Origin: Symbiodinium natans
Taxonomy: Eukaryota > Sar > Dinophyceae > Suessiales > Symbiodiniaceae
Assembly: GCA_905221605.1 (NCBI GenBank)
Contig: CAJNDS010000001.1
Location: 440,025 to 504,024, forward strand
Direction: 5' to 3'
Length of the DNA stretch: 64,000 bases
In this document: one piece after another, positions 1-10,079 of the stretch
Numbering within the stretch: position 1 is the stretch's first letter
Layout of the letters: every line of letters begins with the position of its first letter
The notes under the pieces: model-generated
The model's input: only the letters and a program-made list of their open reading frames with translations
Told to the model about the DNA's origin: nothing
Databases searched by the model: none
Position numbers and translations under genes: made by a program

Positions 1-57
1 GGGTTTAGGGTTTAGGGCTTTGAGTTTGGGGGCGAAACATTGGGGTTGGGCGAGGAC

Positions 58-123
58 ATGGGGCTTCAGATTTTTCAGCCGAATGTAGCTCAGACCCTGG
101 GCGTACTGGAGAAGGAAATCCCA
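58..123 (-). CDS. Candidate internal micro-exon, unassigned gene
   Basis: The minus strand reads an open segment containing WDFLLQYAQG and ending in LKNLKPH. It is preceded by a CTCTGAG acceptor and followed by a GT donor (CCCCAT|GTCC). TTTAGGG-like sequence lies on its right side. I do not recognise the protein. It lies downstream, in sense order, of the papain gene and may belong to a gene that continues off the left edge. Confidence 0.45.
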
Positions 124-290
124 CTCAGAGGGTTTAGAGTTTAACCTTAAGAACCTCTTCCTTCCTTCCCCTCCAACTTGTTTTGAGCATTTTTTGCAAA
201 GCAACACCCTTCGTCGTATCCTCAGGGGGCCACCGTATAGCTTCAGCCTTTAGGACCCTTACGGACAAGAAATTGGGGCGGGGGAGTCGT

Positions 291-493
291 GCAATATAGG
301 GGCCATAATAAATGGAATAGGGCTTTTTTGGGGAGTCATTTTAGGATAACTATAAAGAGGCCAGAAGGGCTTACTAATTGTAACTACTCCGACCCCTATT
401 ATAACCTAGACCCTAAACTCTACGAGTTATTCTAGTGAAAACTACAAAGGGACTATAAGGGAATACCGTTCGTAATTATTCCGACCCCCATAC
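291..493. mobile_element. MITE-like inverted-repeat sequences (TATAGGGGYC family)
   Basis: About 291-404 starts TATAGGGGCC and ends with the inverse of that motif (CCGACCCCTATTATA), forming a roughly 114-bp inverted-repeat element. About 433-493 looks like the right half of a second copy. A related copy is at 36,641-36,745. There is no coding capacity. Exact ends and target duplications are uncertain. Confidence 0.45.
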
Positions 494-526
494 CCTAAAC
501 CCAAAAACCCAAAACCCAAAACCCTA

Positions 527-571
527 AACCCTAAACCCTAAACCCTAAACCCTAAACCCTAAACCCTAAAC
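527..571 (+). repeat. CCCTAAA telomere-type tract
   Basis: About six CCCTAAA units abut the left edge of the micro-exon at 572-653. Read on the minus strand, the intron starts GTTTAGGGTTTAGGG, so the repeat itself supplies the GT donor. Confidence 0.9.
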
Positions 572-653
572 CTCCATGGTACGAGAGGGCGCTGCGCTCT
601 GAGGCCGCGGCAATGGACTCGCCCCCTTCCCGCGGCTTGATCTGCAACTGCAC
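572..653 (-). CDS. Candidate internal micro-exon between oppositely oriented telomere tracts
   Basis: The minus strand is open and begins VQLQIKPREGG. The acceptor is TGCAGAG|GTG and the donor is GAG|GTTTAGGG. The exon is sandwiched by CCCTAAA on its left and TTTAGGG on its right, the arrangement repeated throughout the window. The beta-strand-like start resembles exons in the ASH-domain gene upstream, but I cannot assign it. Confidence 0.5.
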
Positions 654-666
654 CTCTGCAGGGCTA

Positions 667-760
667 AAGGTTTAGGGTTTAGGGTTTAGGGTTTAGGGTT
701 TAGGGTTTGGGGTTTAGGGTTTGGGGTTTGGGGTTTAGGGTTTAGGGCTAAGGGTTTAGG
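667..760 (+). repeat. TTTAGGG telomere-type tract with TTTGGGG variants
   Basis: About 12 units, mostly TTTAGGG with TTTGGGG substitutions. It lies at the sense 3' end of the intron preceding exon 572-653, where it reads CCCTAAA. Confidence 0.9.
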
Positions 761-871
761 GTCCGGGGTTTTGCTTGTTTGCACGACTACTCCAATGTCA
801 AAACGTTCCCCGGAAACCTAAACCCTCTGAATGTCGAAAACAAGTATAGATGTAAACCCTAAGGAGCTTAA

Positions 872-959
872 CACCCTAAACCCTAAACCCTAACCCTAAA
901 CCCTAAACCCTAAACCCTAAACCCTAAACCCTAAACCCTAAACCCTAAACCCTAAACCT
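872..959 (+). repeat. CCCTAAA telomere-type tract
   Basis: About 12 units, with one unit missing an A. It borders a candidate minus-strand exon at about 960-1054 that ends CATCTAG|GTTTAGGG. The frame through it is open (AAFRAHGACGLSG), but its acceptor is unclear. Confidence 0.9.
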
Positions 960-1078
960 AGATGCCTCCACTGGCCTGCACCCTGGGAATCACAACAAAC
1001 ATCTAAATGCCTATCCCTGGGCCCTGACCCCGATAAGCCGCAGGCCCCATGGGCCCTAAACGCTGCGACATGGTCCCA

Positions 1079-1162
1079 AGGGTTTAGGGTTTAGGGTTTA
1101 GGGTTTAGGGTTTAGGGTTTAGGGTTTAGGGTTTAGGGTTTAGGGTTTAGGGTTTAGGGTTC
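1079..1162 (+). repeat. TTTAGGG telomere-type tract
   Basis: Twelve almost perfect TTTAGGG units. The following stretch, 1,163-1,508, holds no supported gene. It contains several short open frames but no convincing splice-bounded exon. Confidence 0.95.
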
Positions 1163-1508
1163 AGGGGAATGCCACCTGCAACCGTGATCATGCCGCAGGC
1201 GCCCGGCATGTTCTCGCAATGTCGAAAGGGTTGTCGACTACGGCGACAAAATTTGATCCTGATATAACGCCCTCATGTAGCTGCGTCCAGTACGGAAACG
1301 AGCATCCAGAAGACATCACCGTGAGAATCACGTGATTGAGATTGAGGCAATCCTGTAGAGTAGACTTACACAGTTAAATTCCCGCACGTGGCAGGGAGGC
1401 TACGACCATCCAGCAGACCCCTCCGGGGATAGCCAAGTGGTCGTGCAACCGGGACTGGTCTGTACCTTATTGTTATACAGGCCGAGTCAAAGAAACGAAG
1501 TCTGCCCT

Positions 1509-4005
1509 TCACTTCTTGATTGGGTTCTTGGTGCTTGCGTTCTTGAAGCCGTCGACCCAGTTGATGGCCCAGAAGTCGTGGGCCAGGGAAGGGTGGCAGA
1601 TGTACTCGTAGGGCATGTAGAAGTAACCCTTGTCGCCCCACCTGACTGATCTAAGCGGCCAAAAACAGACTTCCGCCTATAGGACATGTGTCTGTACTGG
1701 ACTGAAAGAACTTTGCCGGACTATGATGAGGAAACATGTTTTAAAGCACGCAGAAACGGCGGCAACAAGTCCAAGACCTGACCGTAATGAAACACTCGGA
1801 CAAGCCACCCCTCTCCCCAGGAGTTGCGGACGATGAAGCACTGCTGGAAGTCGTCGTAGCCCACGGCGCACACGGCGTGCCCACCCAGCTGCTGGTCAGT
1901 CGCCTGGGGCATCACCATCTTGCCGGTCCTGGCAACCTCCGCTGTCTGGAAGCTTGACAGGACGGCGAAGCCGAAGACAAAGGGGTAGCCGCTCTTGATG
2001 CACATCTTGAATTGGCTCAGGTCCTGCGCCACGCGAGCATAGCCGATAACCTTGCACTTCTGCGCCAGCTCGTAGGACTTATCATCCGGCTGCTGCTTGA
2101 AGAAGTCGTGCTTGTCATCATACTTCCAAACACTCTCTGGGCAAACGCCAACCTTAGCCATCACCTTGATGCCGTCACGCAGCATCGCACCGGCATCTTG
2201 GTTCACGCTGCCCTCCACCAAGCGCTCGTTGTAGTAGATGAACAGCCGGCTGGGGGTGAAGTCGGCGAAGTCCTTGTGATTCTCCACCGTCATCTTGTGC
2301 AGAGTGAAGTGGAAGGCAGCTGCCAAAGCGTTTGCTGTGCAGCTGCCGAGGTGTCCCTGGTCGAAGATGGGGAAGCCGCCGTTCATCGGGCGGAGGTCGA
2401 TGAGCTCCTTCGCTCCTGGGCACTCGTGCACTGTGACACGACACGGAGAGAACTTACTTGAAAGCCACAACCTAAGCCACCGAGCAACCCAACGAAACAG
2501 ACCGTATCAGGCAATTACTGGCCAACCAAGTCTCCCTCGGTCTTCTTCTTGATGTGGCTGGGTGCATCCACCTTGTCGAAGGCCACATGCAGGTCGCGGT
2601 GGTCTGGCATGTCCGGTCTCCACCCGAACTTCATGTTCGTGCGCAATGGAAGGGACACGGCACCCGGATGTCTCGGCACCTGCAACTTGCCACTCTCTGA
2701 CATGCTGCTGGTGTTCTTGAAGCCCTCAACCCAGTTGATGGCCCAGAAGTCGGAGGCAAGAGCCGGATGGCACATGTACTCGTATGGCATGTAGAAGTAG
2801 CCCTTGTCGCCCCACCTGACAAAATTAAGCAGCACAGGAGGCCAAATGAGACTCACACCAGGGAGATGTGCCCAACTTAGCAGCATGAGTCGGAAACATT
2901 GAAACATTCGAAGCATGCAGAAATGGCGGCCAACAATCCAAGACCTGACCGTAATGAAACACTCGGACAAGCCACCCCTCTCCCCAGGAGTTGCGGACGA
3001 TGAAGCACTGCTGGAAGTCGTCGTAGCCCACGGCGCACACGGCGTGCCCACCCAGCTGCTGGTCAGTCGCCTGGGGCATCACCATCTTGCCGGTCCTGGC
3101 AACCTCCGCTGTCTGGAAGCTTGACAGGACGGCAAAACCGAAGACGAAGGGGTAGCCGTTCTTTAGGCACGCTTTGAACTGGGTCAGGTCCTGTGCCACG
3201 CGGGCGTAGCCCATGACCCTGCACTTCTGCGCCGTCTCGTAGGCCTTGTCATCTGGCTGCTGCTTGAAGAAGTTGGGGCCATCATCGTACTTCCAGACGC
3301 TCTCCGGGCAAACGCCAACCTTGGACATCACCTTGATGCCGTCACGGATCATCGCACCGGCATCTTGGTTCACGCTGCCCTCCACCAAGCGCTCGTTGTA
3401 GTAGATGAACAGCCGGCTAGGGGTGAAGTCGGCGAAGTCCTTGTGATTCTCCACCGTCATCTTGTGCAGAGTGAAGTGGAAGGCAGCTGCCAAAGCGTTT
3501 GCTGTGCAGCTTCCGAGGTGTCCCTGGTCGAAGATGGGGAAGCCGCCATTCATGGGGCGGAGGTCGATGAGCTCCTTCTCTCCTCAGCACAGCTTCTGAC
3601 ATATCACGTACTGAACAAACTGATACAAACTGTTTCACTGGGGCGTGCTTCGAACTTCGGACGTCTAACCTTTTATATGGCACATGTTCACTTCTGCACT
3701 GCCGCTGGACCCGAGAAGTGGCGAAGCAAGGTGGCTACAGGGTCTGGGCACTATCAGGGTTCACCCGGGGCCATCAACTCGGATGGCCCTAAAGCCCTCT
3801 GAAAAATTCGATGATCCCTGTAAACCCAAAAAAAACAAATGACAGCATTCAACACGTCCCAAGGCCCTACCTAGTAGACTTTATACCATCTGCAGACCGC
3901 GTCTCCTTCCGACTTCTTCTTGATGTCGCTGGGCGCATCCACCTTGTCGAAGGTCACGCGGAGGTCGCGGTGATCCGGCATGTCCGGTCGCCACCCGAAC
4001 TTCAT
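1509..4005 (-). CDS. Tandem double-domain papain-family (C1A) cysteine peptidase, 5 exons
   Basis: Exons on the minus strand are 4005-3906, 3582-2976, 2815-2535, 2415-1809 and 1641-1509, giving 1,728 nt (575 aa) with all phases agreeing. The start is the ATG opening MKFGWRPDMPDHRD, the usual N-terminus of this subfamily. Domain 1 has Cys59 (LGSCTANA), His213 (GGHAVCAVGY) and Asn231 (RNSWGEG). Domain 2 repeats them at about Cys355, His509 and Asn527. The middle exon carries the C-terminal part of domain 1 and, with no stop codon, runs in frame into the N-terminus of domain 2; only the last exon ends in a stop. Introns 2 and 4 have GT donors (GG|GTGGC) and are similar in sequence. Introns 1 and 3 appear to start with GA (G|GAGAC). 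Exons 2 and 4 are both 607 nt and nearly identical, so the duplication looks recent. The enzymes hydrolyse peptide bonds; the likely compartment and substrate are unknown. The introns lack telomere-type tracts. Confidence 0.85.
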
Positions 4006-4024
4006 GTTCGTGCCTTGGCTCTCC

Positions 4025-4108
4025 ACCAAAGACGCAGAAGACCAATCCCTATATTGCCCTTATAAGGATTTTTGTTTTTTGGGGAGGGTCTTAATTCAGC
4101 AAATTGTA
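4025..4108. mobile_element. Degenerate MITE remnant (GAACCCC family)
   Basis: The core (ATCCCTATATTGCCC) and right end (GGGTCTTAATTCAGCAAATTGTAG) resemble the better copy at 24,227-24,333. The left terminal repeat is not recognisable. It lies just upstream of the papain gene start. Confidence 0.4.
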
Positions 4109-4365
4109 GCCTCATGTGACCCACCCCAGAACTCTCAACTCGAACAGCCCCTGAGGCACCAGAGTTTGAGGTCAGGGGAGTGTAGAAGGTAGCTCGCTAG
4201 CCCAGGCACTCAGAAACCAGTAGACTCAAACCACGGTTCAGGGGCTTGCAGTCTTTAGGGGGGGGGGGGGGGGGGGTTGCGAGTTTGATTAAGATGTTGG
4301 GCCACTTTGAAACCTGACAGTTGCAGCTGCTCCGAAACCCGATGTTGGGGGGGGGGGGGGGGGGG

Positions 4366-4460
4366 GGGCTTACGAAGATAAGGGACCCCTAATATAGATC
4401 CCCAAATAAGAAGAAGGTTCCCTGATAATAAGTATCCTTCTATCGGAAAGCCCCCATATT
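4366..4460. mobile_element. MITE-like remnant (CCCCCATAT family)
   Basis: The stretch from AAGGGACCCC through GATCCCC to TCGGAAAGCCCCCATAT resembles the reverse complement of the element at 25,824-25,935. It is preceded by two long poly-G tracts at 4,259-4,276 and 4,348-4,368. Confidence 0.35.
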
Positions 4461-4548
4461 TCAACCTTGCATTGCACCGCATCAGCGCATGGCTCATCCG
4501 TAACTACATACGTTTGTTACAACATGCGTCTGCACTGAGAAAAGGGTC

Positions 4549-4592
<44 letters not shown>

Positions 4593-4837
4593 TGGGTGGG
4601 TGGGTGGGTGGGTGGGTGGGTGTGTGTGTGTGTGTGGGTGGTGTGTCAGTGTGTGTGTGTGTGTTGTGTGTCAGTGTGTGTGTGTGTGTGTGTGTGTGTG
4701 TCAGTGTGTGTGTGTGTGTTGTGTGTCAGTGTGTGTGTGTGTGTGTGTGTCAGTGTGTGTGTGTGTGTGTGTGTCAGTGTGTGTGTCAGTGTGTGTGTGT
4801 GTGTGTGTGTCAGTGTGTGTGTGTGTGTGTGTGTGTC

Positions 4838-4884
<47 letters not shown>
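4549..4884 (+). repeat. Compound microsatellite: TGCG, TGGG, TG and GTCT blocks
   Basis: Successive blocks of TGCG, TGGG, then long TG runs interrupted by TCAG about every 20-40 bp, then about ten TCTG units. All open frames here are simple-sequence translations and are not genes. The flanking 4,885-5,304 holds degenerate CCCTAAA-like text and no supported gene. Confidence 0.95.
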
Positions 4885-5304
4885 GCGTAGAGCACGTTGT
4901 ATGTACTTGTTGATGCTTTAACTTACACACGCACATCCCCCAAATTATCATGGGTGTGGTATGTATTCTTGAAAGCACATAGTGGGCACCTCGACTGCGA
5001 AACATCAGAACTCCTAGAATAGGAAAATCCGAAACCTCATTCTAAGCAGTGAAACACACAAGTACAAAGCGTAGAACAATAAACTCCCAAAAATCCACGA
5101 AGGACTTGACCAACTTTACACACCAAACCCCAAACCTATACCCTAAACCCGAAACCGACCACCCCAACCCGTCTCTTTCCAATAGACTCCAACACACCTG
5201 AACTGCTGAAGTCATCATGCCTTAAAGCCCCCTAAAGCCCTGTAAACCCTTGAAAACCGTTAAGAGCAGTTTGAACCCTTTAAACCTGAACCTCAAGACT
5301 AAAC

Positions 5305-5403
5305 TGGAGTCTCGGGTTTGTCATGTGCGGCCGCCCAGGTGCGCAGGGGGAGCGAGGTGAGGCTGGCATGCCTGCGCTCAGCTTGCATCACCGCTTGTCG
5401 CAA
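5305..5403 (-). CDS. Candidate internal micro-exon, unassigned gene
   Basis: This is 99 nt open on the minus strand, beginning LRQAVMQAERRHASLTS. The acceptor is TAG|TTG and the donor CCA|GTTTAG. Phase 0 at both ends. Helical, charged composition; family not recognised. Confidence 0.5.
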
Positions 5404-5528
5404 CTAAACCCCCCAAAAGCCCTTGGCTTAGGGTTTCTGTCGTAGGTGGTGTAGGGTTCATGGGTTTAGGGTTTCTTGCGTACATCATTGTACGATCGTA
5501 CCATGTGCCCTGGATCCCTAAAATGTCC

Positions 5529-5586
5529 CCTAAACCCTAAACCCTAAACCCTAAACCTTAAACCCTAAACCCTATACCCTAAACCC
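5529..5586 (+). repeat. CCCTAAA telomere-type tract
   Basis: About eight units with two single-base variants. It lies in non-coding sequence between the exons at 5,305-5,403 and 5,887-6,000. Confidence 0.9.
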
Positions 5587-5724
5587 TGAATGGCTCATAA
5601 AGTCCTACTGCACTTCCAGCACTTCCCTAAAGCAGTCAAGAACCTCATACCGCTTGCAAGCCCAAGCACCTGAGGTTGAGGGTGAGGCATTTAAGGTTGA
5701 GGGTTGACTTTGGGTCCTACAGTC

Positions 5725-5886
5725 CTAAACCCTAAACCCTAAACCCTAAACCCTAAACCCTAAACCCTAAACCCTAAACCCTAAACCCTAAACCCTAAAC
5801 CCTAAACCCTAAACCCTAAACCCTAAACCCTAACCCTAAACCCTAAACCCTAAAAACCCTAAACCCTAAACCCTAAACCCCTAAAC
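5725..5886 (+). repeat. Long CCCTAAA telomere-type tract
   Basis: About 22 units with a few length variants. It directly abuts the micro-exon at 5,887. Confidence 0.95.
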
Positions 5887-6000
5887 CCATGGAATCCCGC
5901 TCTTGCCGGCCTCTGCGTCGCTTGCACCTGCAGCTCTGCCGAATCCGAGGCGACACCGGTGGCGTTGCAATTCCCCATGGCTGGCGAACCTCAGGGCTTC
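5887..6000 (-). CDS. Candidate micro-exon between CCCTAAA and TTTAGGG tracts
   Basis: GC-rich segment open in all three minus frames. The donor ATGG|GTTTAGG is clear. The acceptor is either AAG|GAAGCC (exon to 6000) or TGAG|GTTCG (exon to 5989). Frame cannot be fixed, so only the sandwich arrangement and splice sites support it. Confidence 0.4.
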
Positions 6001-6002
6001 CT

Positions 6003-6110
6003 TGGGTTTAGGGTTTAGGGCTTTAGGGTTTAGGGTTTAGGGTTTAGGGTTTAGGGTTTAGGGTTTAGGGTTTAGGGTTTAGGGATTTAGGGGTTAGGGT
6101 TTAGGGTTTA
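6003..6110 (+). repeat. TTTAGGG telomere-type tract
   Basis: About 15 units with a few length variants, on the right of exon 5,887-6,000. Confidence 0.95.
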
Positions 6111-6363
6111 GGGGCGCGCCTGGGGCTTAGGGTTCAAGGTTGGTGTTGCGGGGCTTTAAGTTTAAGTTTCGAGCTTGCCAGGTCAGAATACCCTTTAAAC
6201 TTCAAAGGCTCACCACAACCGAGCTCGGGCTTAGGGGGTTCAGAGCTTATTCAAGAGGGTCGGGGGCTTGCTTGGCGTGGTCTGGGGTTGAGGGAGACTT
6301 GCACGGCTCTTCGCCGAAGGCATCAAGACAAGCTGTGTGAAAGTGGTTTGGATTTGGGTTTAC

Positions 6364-6402
6364 TGCGTTGGGAGCTGCGGGATGTGCGAAGACGACGGGC
6401 GC
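6364..6402 (-). CDS. Candidate 39-nt micro-exon
   Basis: The acceptor TTTCTTGCAG|G is strong and the donor is GT (GCA|GTAAAC). It reads APVVFAHPAAPNA in one open frame. Function not recognised. Confidence 0.4.
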
Positions 6403-6621
6403 CTGCAAGAAATCGCCTATAAGGGCTGAAAAGATGTTACGTGTGGGAGCAGTTTTGGGTCTACTGGGCGAATCCTAAACCCTACACCCCAATCTCAGAC
6501 CTAAGACATCTCATCTCAGGGGTGGTGGGTGTCGGGTTCAGTGGGTTTCGGAAAGAAAGGATCCTCGTCTGCAGCCGGGGAGCAAAAAGCGTTGAGGAAA
6601 ATCAAAGAGGGAGACCCGCGT

Positions 6622-6641
6622 GCTGAGCAAAAATGGCCACG
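6622..6641 (-). other. Sequence resembling the dinoflagellate spliced leader
   Basis: The minus strand differs from the 21-nt dinoflagellate spliced leader by two substitutions and one missing base. It may be a relict of a reinserted trans-spliced cDNA or simply a chance match in coding-like sequence. From here to 7,370 there is only degenerate CCCTAAA-like text. Confidence 0.25.
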
Positions 6642-7369
6642 GCCGCCGTTGCAATTCCCCCAAAGCGATTCTAAATGTCCTCAAACCTACAACCCTCACA
6701 CCTATGAATCCCTTCCTGCATCCTACTTTGGGAAAGAAGCAATCGTGCGCCTGCGCTACGTAGCCCTCGACTTAAGGTCTCTAGGGTGTTAGTTCATCCT
6801 AAGCCCGAAACCCTAAAACCCAAAACCCACGCTTCAACCTCAAGAGTGTACCCTGGACTTCACGGAATCGCATGCCTAAAGGACCCTTAGTTAAACCCCC
6901 CATAAGCCAGAAAAAGCTCTCAGCCTTAGGATTTAGGGTTGAGAGCTTAGAGTAGGCACTGCAAGCCTGGACCAATTTCACCCCTGAGCTTCCCAACCCG
7001 AAGCCCTAGACGCCCTAAACGGCCCTAAACCCTGAAAACCCCAAAGGCCTTGAACCCAGAAGCACCCGAAAAACCCACAACCCTGAAACCTAAGCCCTGA
7101 AAACCCTAAAAGCCCTGAAAACCCTAAGCCCTACAACCCTCTTACCCTAAAACCCTGAAAGCCTGAGCCCCTGAACCCCAACCCCTGTACCTAAACCCTA
7201 AACCCTAAACCCTAAAACCCTACAACCCTACAACCCCAAAGCCCTAGAATCCTCAGACCCTGCAGCCCTAGAGCCCTCAAACCCCTAAACCCTCAAACCC
7301 CTAAACCCCCCCCCCCCTAAAACCCTGACGCCCTGAAGCCCTGAAACCCTGAAGCCCTAAACCCTGAAC

Positions 7370-7556
7370 CCTAAACCCTAACCCTAAACCCTAAACCCCA
7401 AACCCGAAACCCGAAACCCGAAACCCGAAACCCGAAACCCGAAACCCTAAACCCTAAGCCCTAAACCCTAAACCCTAAACCCTAAACCCTAAACCCTAAA
7501 CCCTAAACCCTAAACCCTAAACCCTAAACCCTAAACCCTAAACCCTAAACCCTAAC
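7370..7556 (+). repeat. CCCTAAA tract with an internal block of CCCGAAA
   Basis: About 26 units. A contiguous block of about six CCCGAAA variants (near 7,404-7,443) sits inside otherwise normal CCCTAAA, which suggests local amplification of a mutated unit. Confidence 0.95.
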
Positions 7557-7640
7557 CAACCCCCGCCTTGCAGGGAACCGCCTTTGGATTCGTCAGCCGA
7601 AGGTTCTCCGTGACGCCGAACTCTACCGGCCTTCTTCGGG
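7557..7640. other. Candidate micro-exon, strand unresolved
   Basis: The segment between CCCTAAA (left) and TTTAGGG (right) is open on both strands. On plus, CTTGCAG|GG and CGGG|GTTTAG would bound an exon at 7574-7640. On minus, GAAG|AAGG and GGGG|GTTGG would. The one-strand pattern of the window favours minus, while the pyrimidine-rich acceptor favours plus. Confidence 0.35.
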
Positions 7641-8339
7641 GTTTAGGGTTTAGGGGTTTAGGGTTTAGGGTTTAGGGTTTAGGGTTCAGGGTTTAGGGCT
7701 ACAAACTCTCTTGTGGGTTTAAGGGGTCTTTGGGTTTAAGGCTTCAGGGTTGCTAGGGTTCAGGCCTTAGGGCTTAGGGCTCGGACTCGCCTAGGGTTTG
7801 GAGTTTCGTCTTGTAGGTTTTAGGGGATTTAGGCAGTCAGGGCTTCAGGGTATCTAGGGTTCAGGGGCTAGGGCTCGGGCTCGCATAGGATTTGGAGTTT
7901 AGTCTTGATCTATTTCGTGCTTAGTACTGTGGCCCAGATGATTCAAAAGTTTCGGCTTTCGATTCTCAAGAAGCTTAACGTCTGCCCACTGGGCGACTCA
8001 GCCTGTAAAATCTACAGCTCAGAACTGTAGGAACACTTTAACACCACACCCTACAAACCCGCCAACAATAAGCCCAGTCTAAGCCTTAAACCCTTAGGAT
8101 TGCTGGTTCAGGAGGACAGCTTCGGTAGGGGTTTCGAAAGTCTTGTTTTCTGAGATTTCCAGGGGCAAGAAGGCTAATTTGTACCCAGATCAGCCCTCGA
8201 GTCGAACCTTTTGACCCTAAGCCCGAATGAACCCCATAAGACCCTAAACCCTAAGCCCTAAACCCTAAACCCTAAACCCCAAACCCTAAACCCTAAACCA
8301 AATCCAAACCCTAAACCCTAAACCCTTACAAACCTTAAC

Positions 8340-8404
8340 CCAAGAGCCACCGGAAAATCTCGAAGTCTCCGGGCTCCCAGCCCAGCTCCAGTCGGGGAAG
8401 CAGG
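8340..8404 (-). CDS. Candidate internal micro-exon, unassigned gene
   Basis: 65 nt open on minus, reading LLPRLELGWEPGDFEIFRW. The donor is TTGG|GTTAAGG and the acceptor CAG|CC. Codon use and splice sites are good. Degenerate repeats fill 7,700-8,339, and 8,405-9,399 has only one weaker open segment (LHPDLLRKVLVKE near 8,930-8,990). Confidence 0.5.
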
Positions 8405-9399
8405 CTGGCTAGACTGGGCCAAGCAGGTACTGGCGTAAGGCTTTGCGGGAACTAGAGGACGATTTGAGTTTGGTTTAGGGTTTAGGGTTTAGGGTTGAGT
8501 TGTTTAGGGTTTGAGGGTTCCGGGTTTGTCCCAGACTATTCAAATTTGTTTGCTCTAGGCAATGAGATTCGGGTGCTTCTCGGTGGCACGGGAGCGACAG
8601 GGAACAGGCCTCCAAGTAACTACCATCAAGGGCCTATGAGCACTGGTAGGTCGGCCCCTCAATGAAGCTAAACCCTCTCTGAAAAAGTATTTTCATAATC
8701 CTCAACAATATTCCTCAGTTGATCATCCTCTTAACCCCAATCAGGGGGACATGTGAAATTTCCCAAGGGCCTTTGGTGCCCTTACTGTCCGGGGTTCGCT
8801 TCTGGGGCGGGCCCTTCTTGGGATCCCACGCTTATGAGGCTTAACATGTTAGGAGTTGAGGGCTTTCTCGTGCTGACGTAACGGGGACAAGGGCAGCTTG
8901 CAGCAAAGTCCGATCTTCCGACGCGTTCTGAGTGCCCGGCCCCGACCCCGCGCTCCTTGACCAGGACCTTCCGAAGGAGATCGGGATGCAGAGCTTTTGG
9001 GGTTGCTAGGGTTGCTTTGGCTGATACGGTTGATTGGGCCAATGGGGCCTAGGGTATTGCATATAGGTTTCTACACATTCCTACACACTAAGGACTCTTC
9101 GGATTTGAGACAGGGTGTTCAGGCTTGCGGTTTGGGGGGTCTAGCAAGGAGACTGAGAGTGCTACAGACGTCACCTCCTTAAACAGCTTGGGGCCATGAA
9201 CCCTAATTGCCCCATGCACCCTGAAACCTAACCACCTCACCCAGGGTAAGGCGTAGAACCACCCTAAACTTTATGAAGACTAAACTCCCTAAGCCCCAAA
9301 CCCTGAACAAAACGACCCTGAAGCAGGCAAAGGAACCGGAGTCATGAGGAAAAAAGCCCTGCAAGCCTTACCAGTCCCTGAGCCCTCAGTAAACCCTAC

Positions 9400-10079
9400 A
9401 TCTGCGCCGAGGCGGCCGCCGGGCCAAAGTGGAAGATCTGGTCTGCTTCGGAGAACACCCGCACCTGGAAGACAGGCTTCGGCTGATGAGGGTTCCAGGG
9501 CTTTCGGATGTCCGAGTAGGGGTTTGAGGGTTCTAGGGAACTTACAGCTTAGGGGGTCGGGAGCTGCAACCTTGCTGACGGGTAAGGGTATAGAGATTTG
9601 AGAGTGGCACTTCGGAAGTTCATAGGTTGATAGCTTTAGGGGGTAGATGAAGGGTTTCAGGGGTTCAGGGGTTCACGGTTGTCGGGTGTAGGGGGGCAGA
9701 CTGGGACCAGCGCGTCAATGCGGCCAGCGATGGCCACGGCATCTTCCAGGGTGCGTGTGAAGAACTGCTCCTGCCGTAAGGGCACATGTCTTACTTTGTG
9801 CTTAGGGGTAGGTGGGAGTTTAAACCAAGGCAGGCAACGGAACCACCAACAACATAGAAGACCAGTACTCCTGGGAGCGCCTCGTCGGGTTTAGGGTTTA
9901 GATCGGGCACCTTCTCAGAAACACAGCATGGCACGCTCGGCACCCAGAATTTAAGCCTCGGAGCAACTGGCAGACAACCAAAAACCCTTGAAACCTCGAT
10001 TGTCATGTTGGCTAAGTCCAAACTTCAGGCAGTAGCCGCGGATCCTCGAAGACCGTCTGCAGATCTGTGGTGTTGATGC
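9400..10079 (-). CDS. Three phase-compatible micro-exons of an unassigned gene
   Basis: Exons are 10079-10024, 9770-9708 and 9464-9400. Each has an AG|G acceptor (CTACAG|GC, CGGCAG|GAG, TTCCAG|GTG) and a GT donor (GAA|GTTTGG, CTG|GTCCC, CAGAT|GTAGGG). Their phases join without gaps. Protein fragments include TTDLQTVFEDPRLLPE, EQFFTRTLEDAVAIAGR and VRVFSEADQIFHFGP. The family was not recognised. A further open segment (DEALPGVLVFYVVGG, about 9,845-9,890) could be an extra exon. Confidence 0.6.

Noticed and set aside
2012-3802. Long plus-strand frames opposite the papain gene
   Set aside because: Shadows of the GC-rich minus-strand exons, duplicated along with them.
4472-5005. Cys/Val-rich and His/Thr-rich open frames
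   Set aside because: They are translations of a TG/TC microsatellite in several frames.
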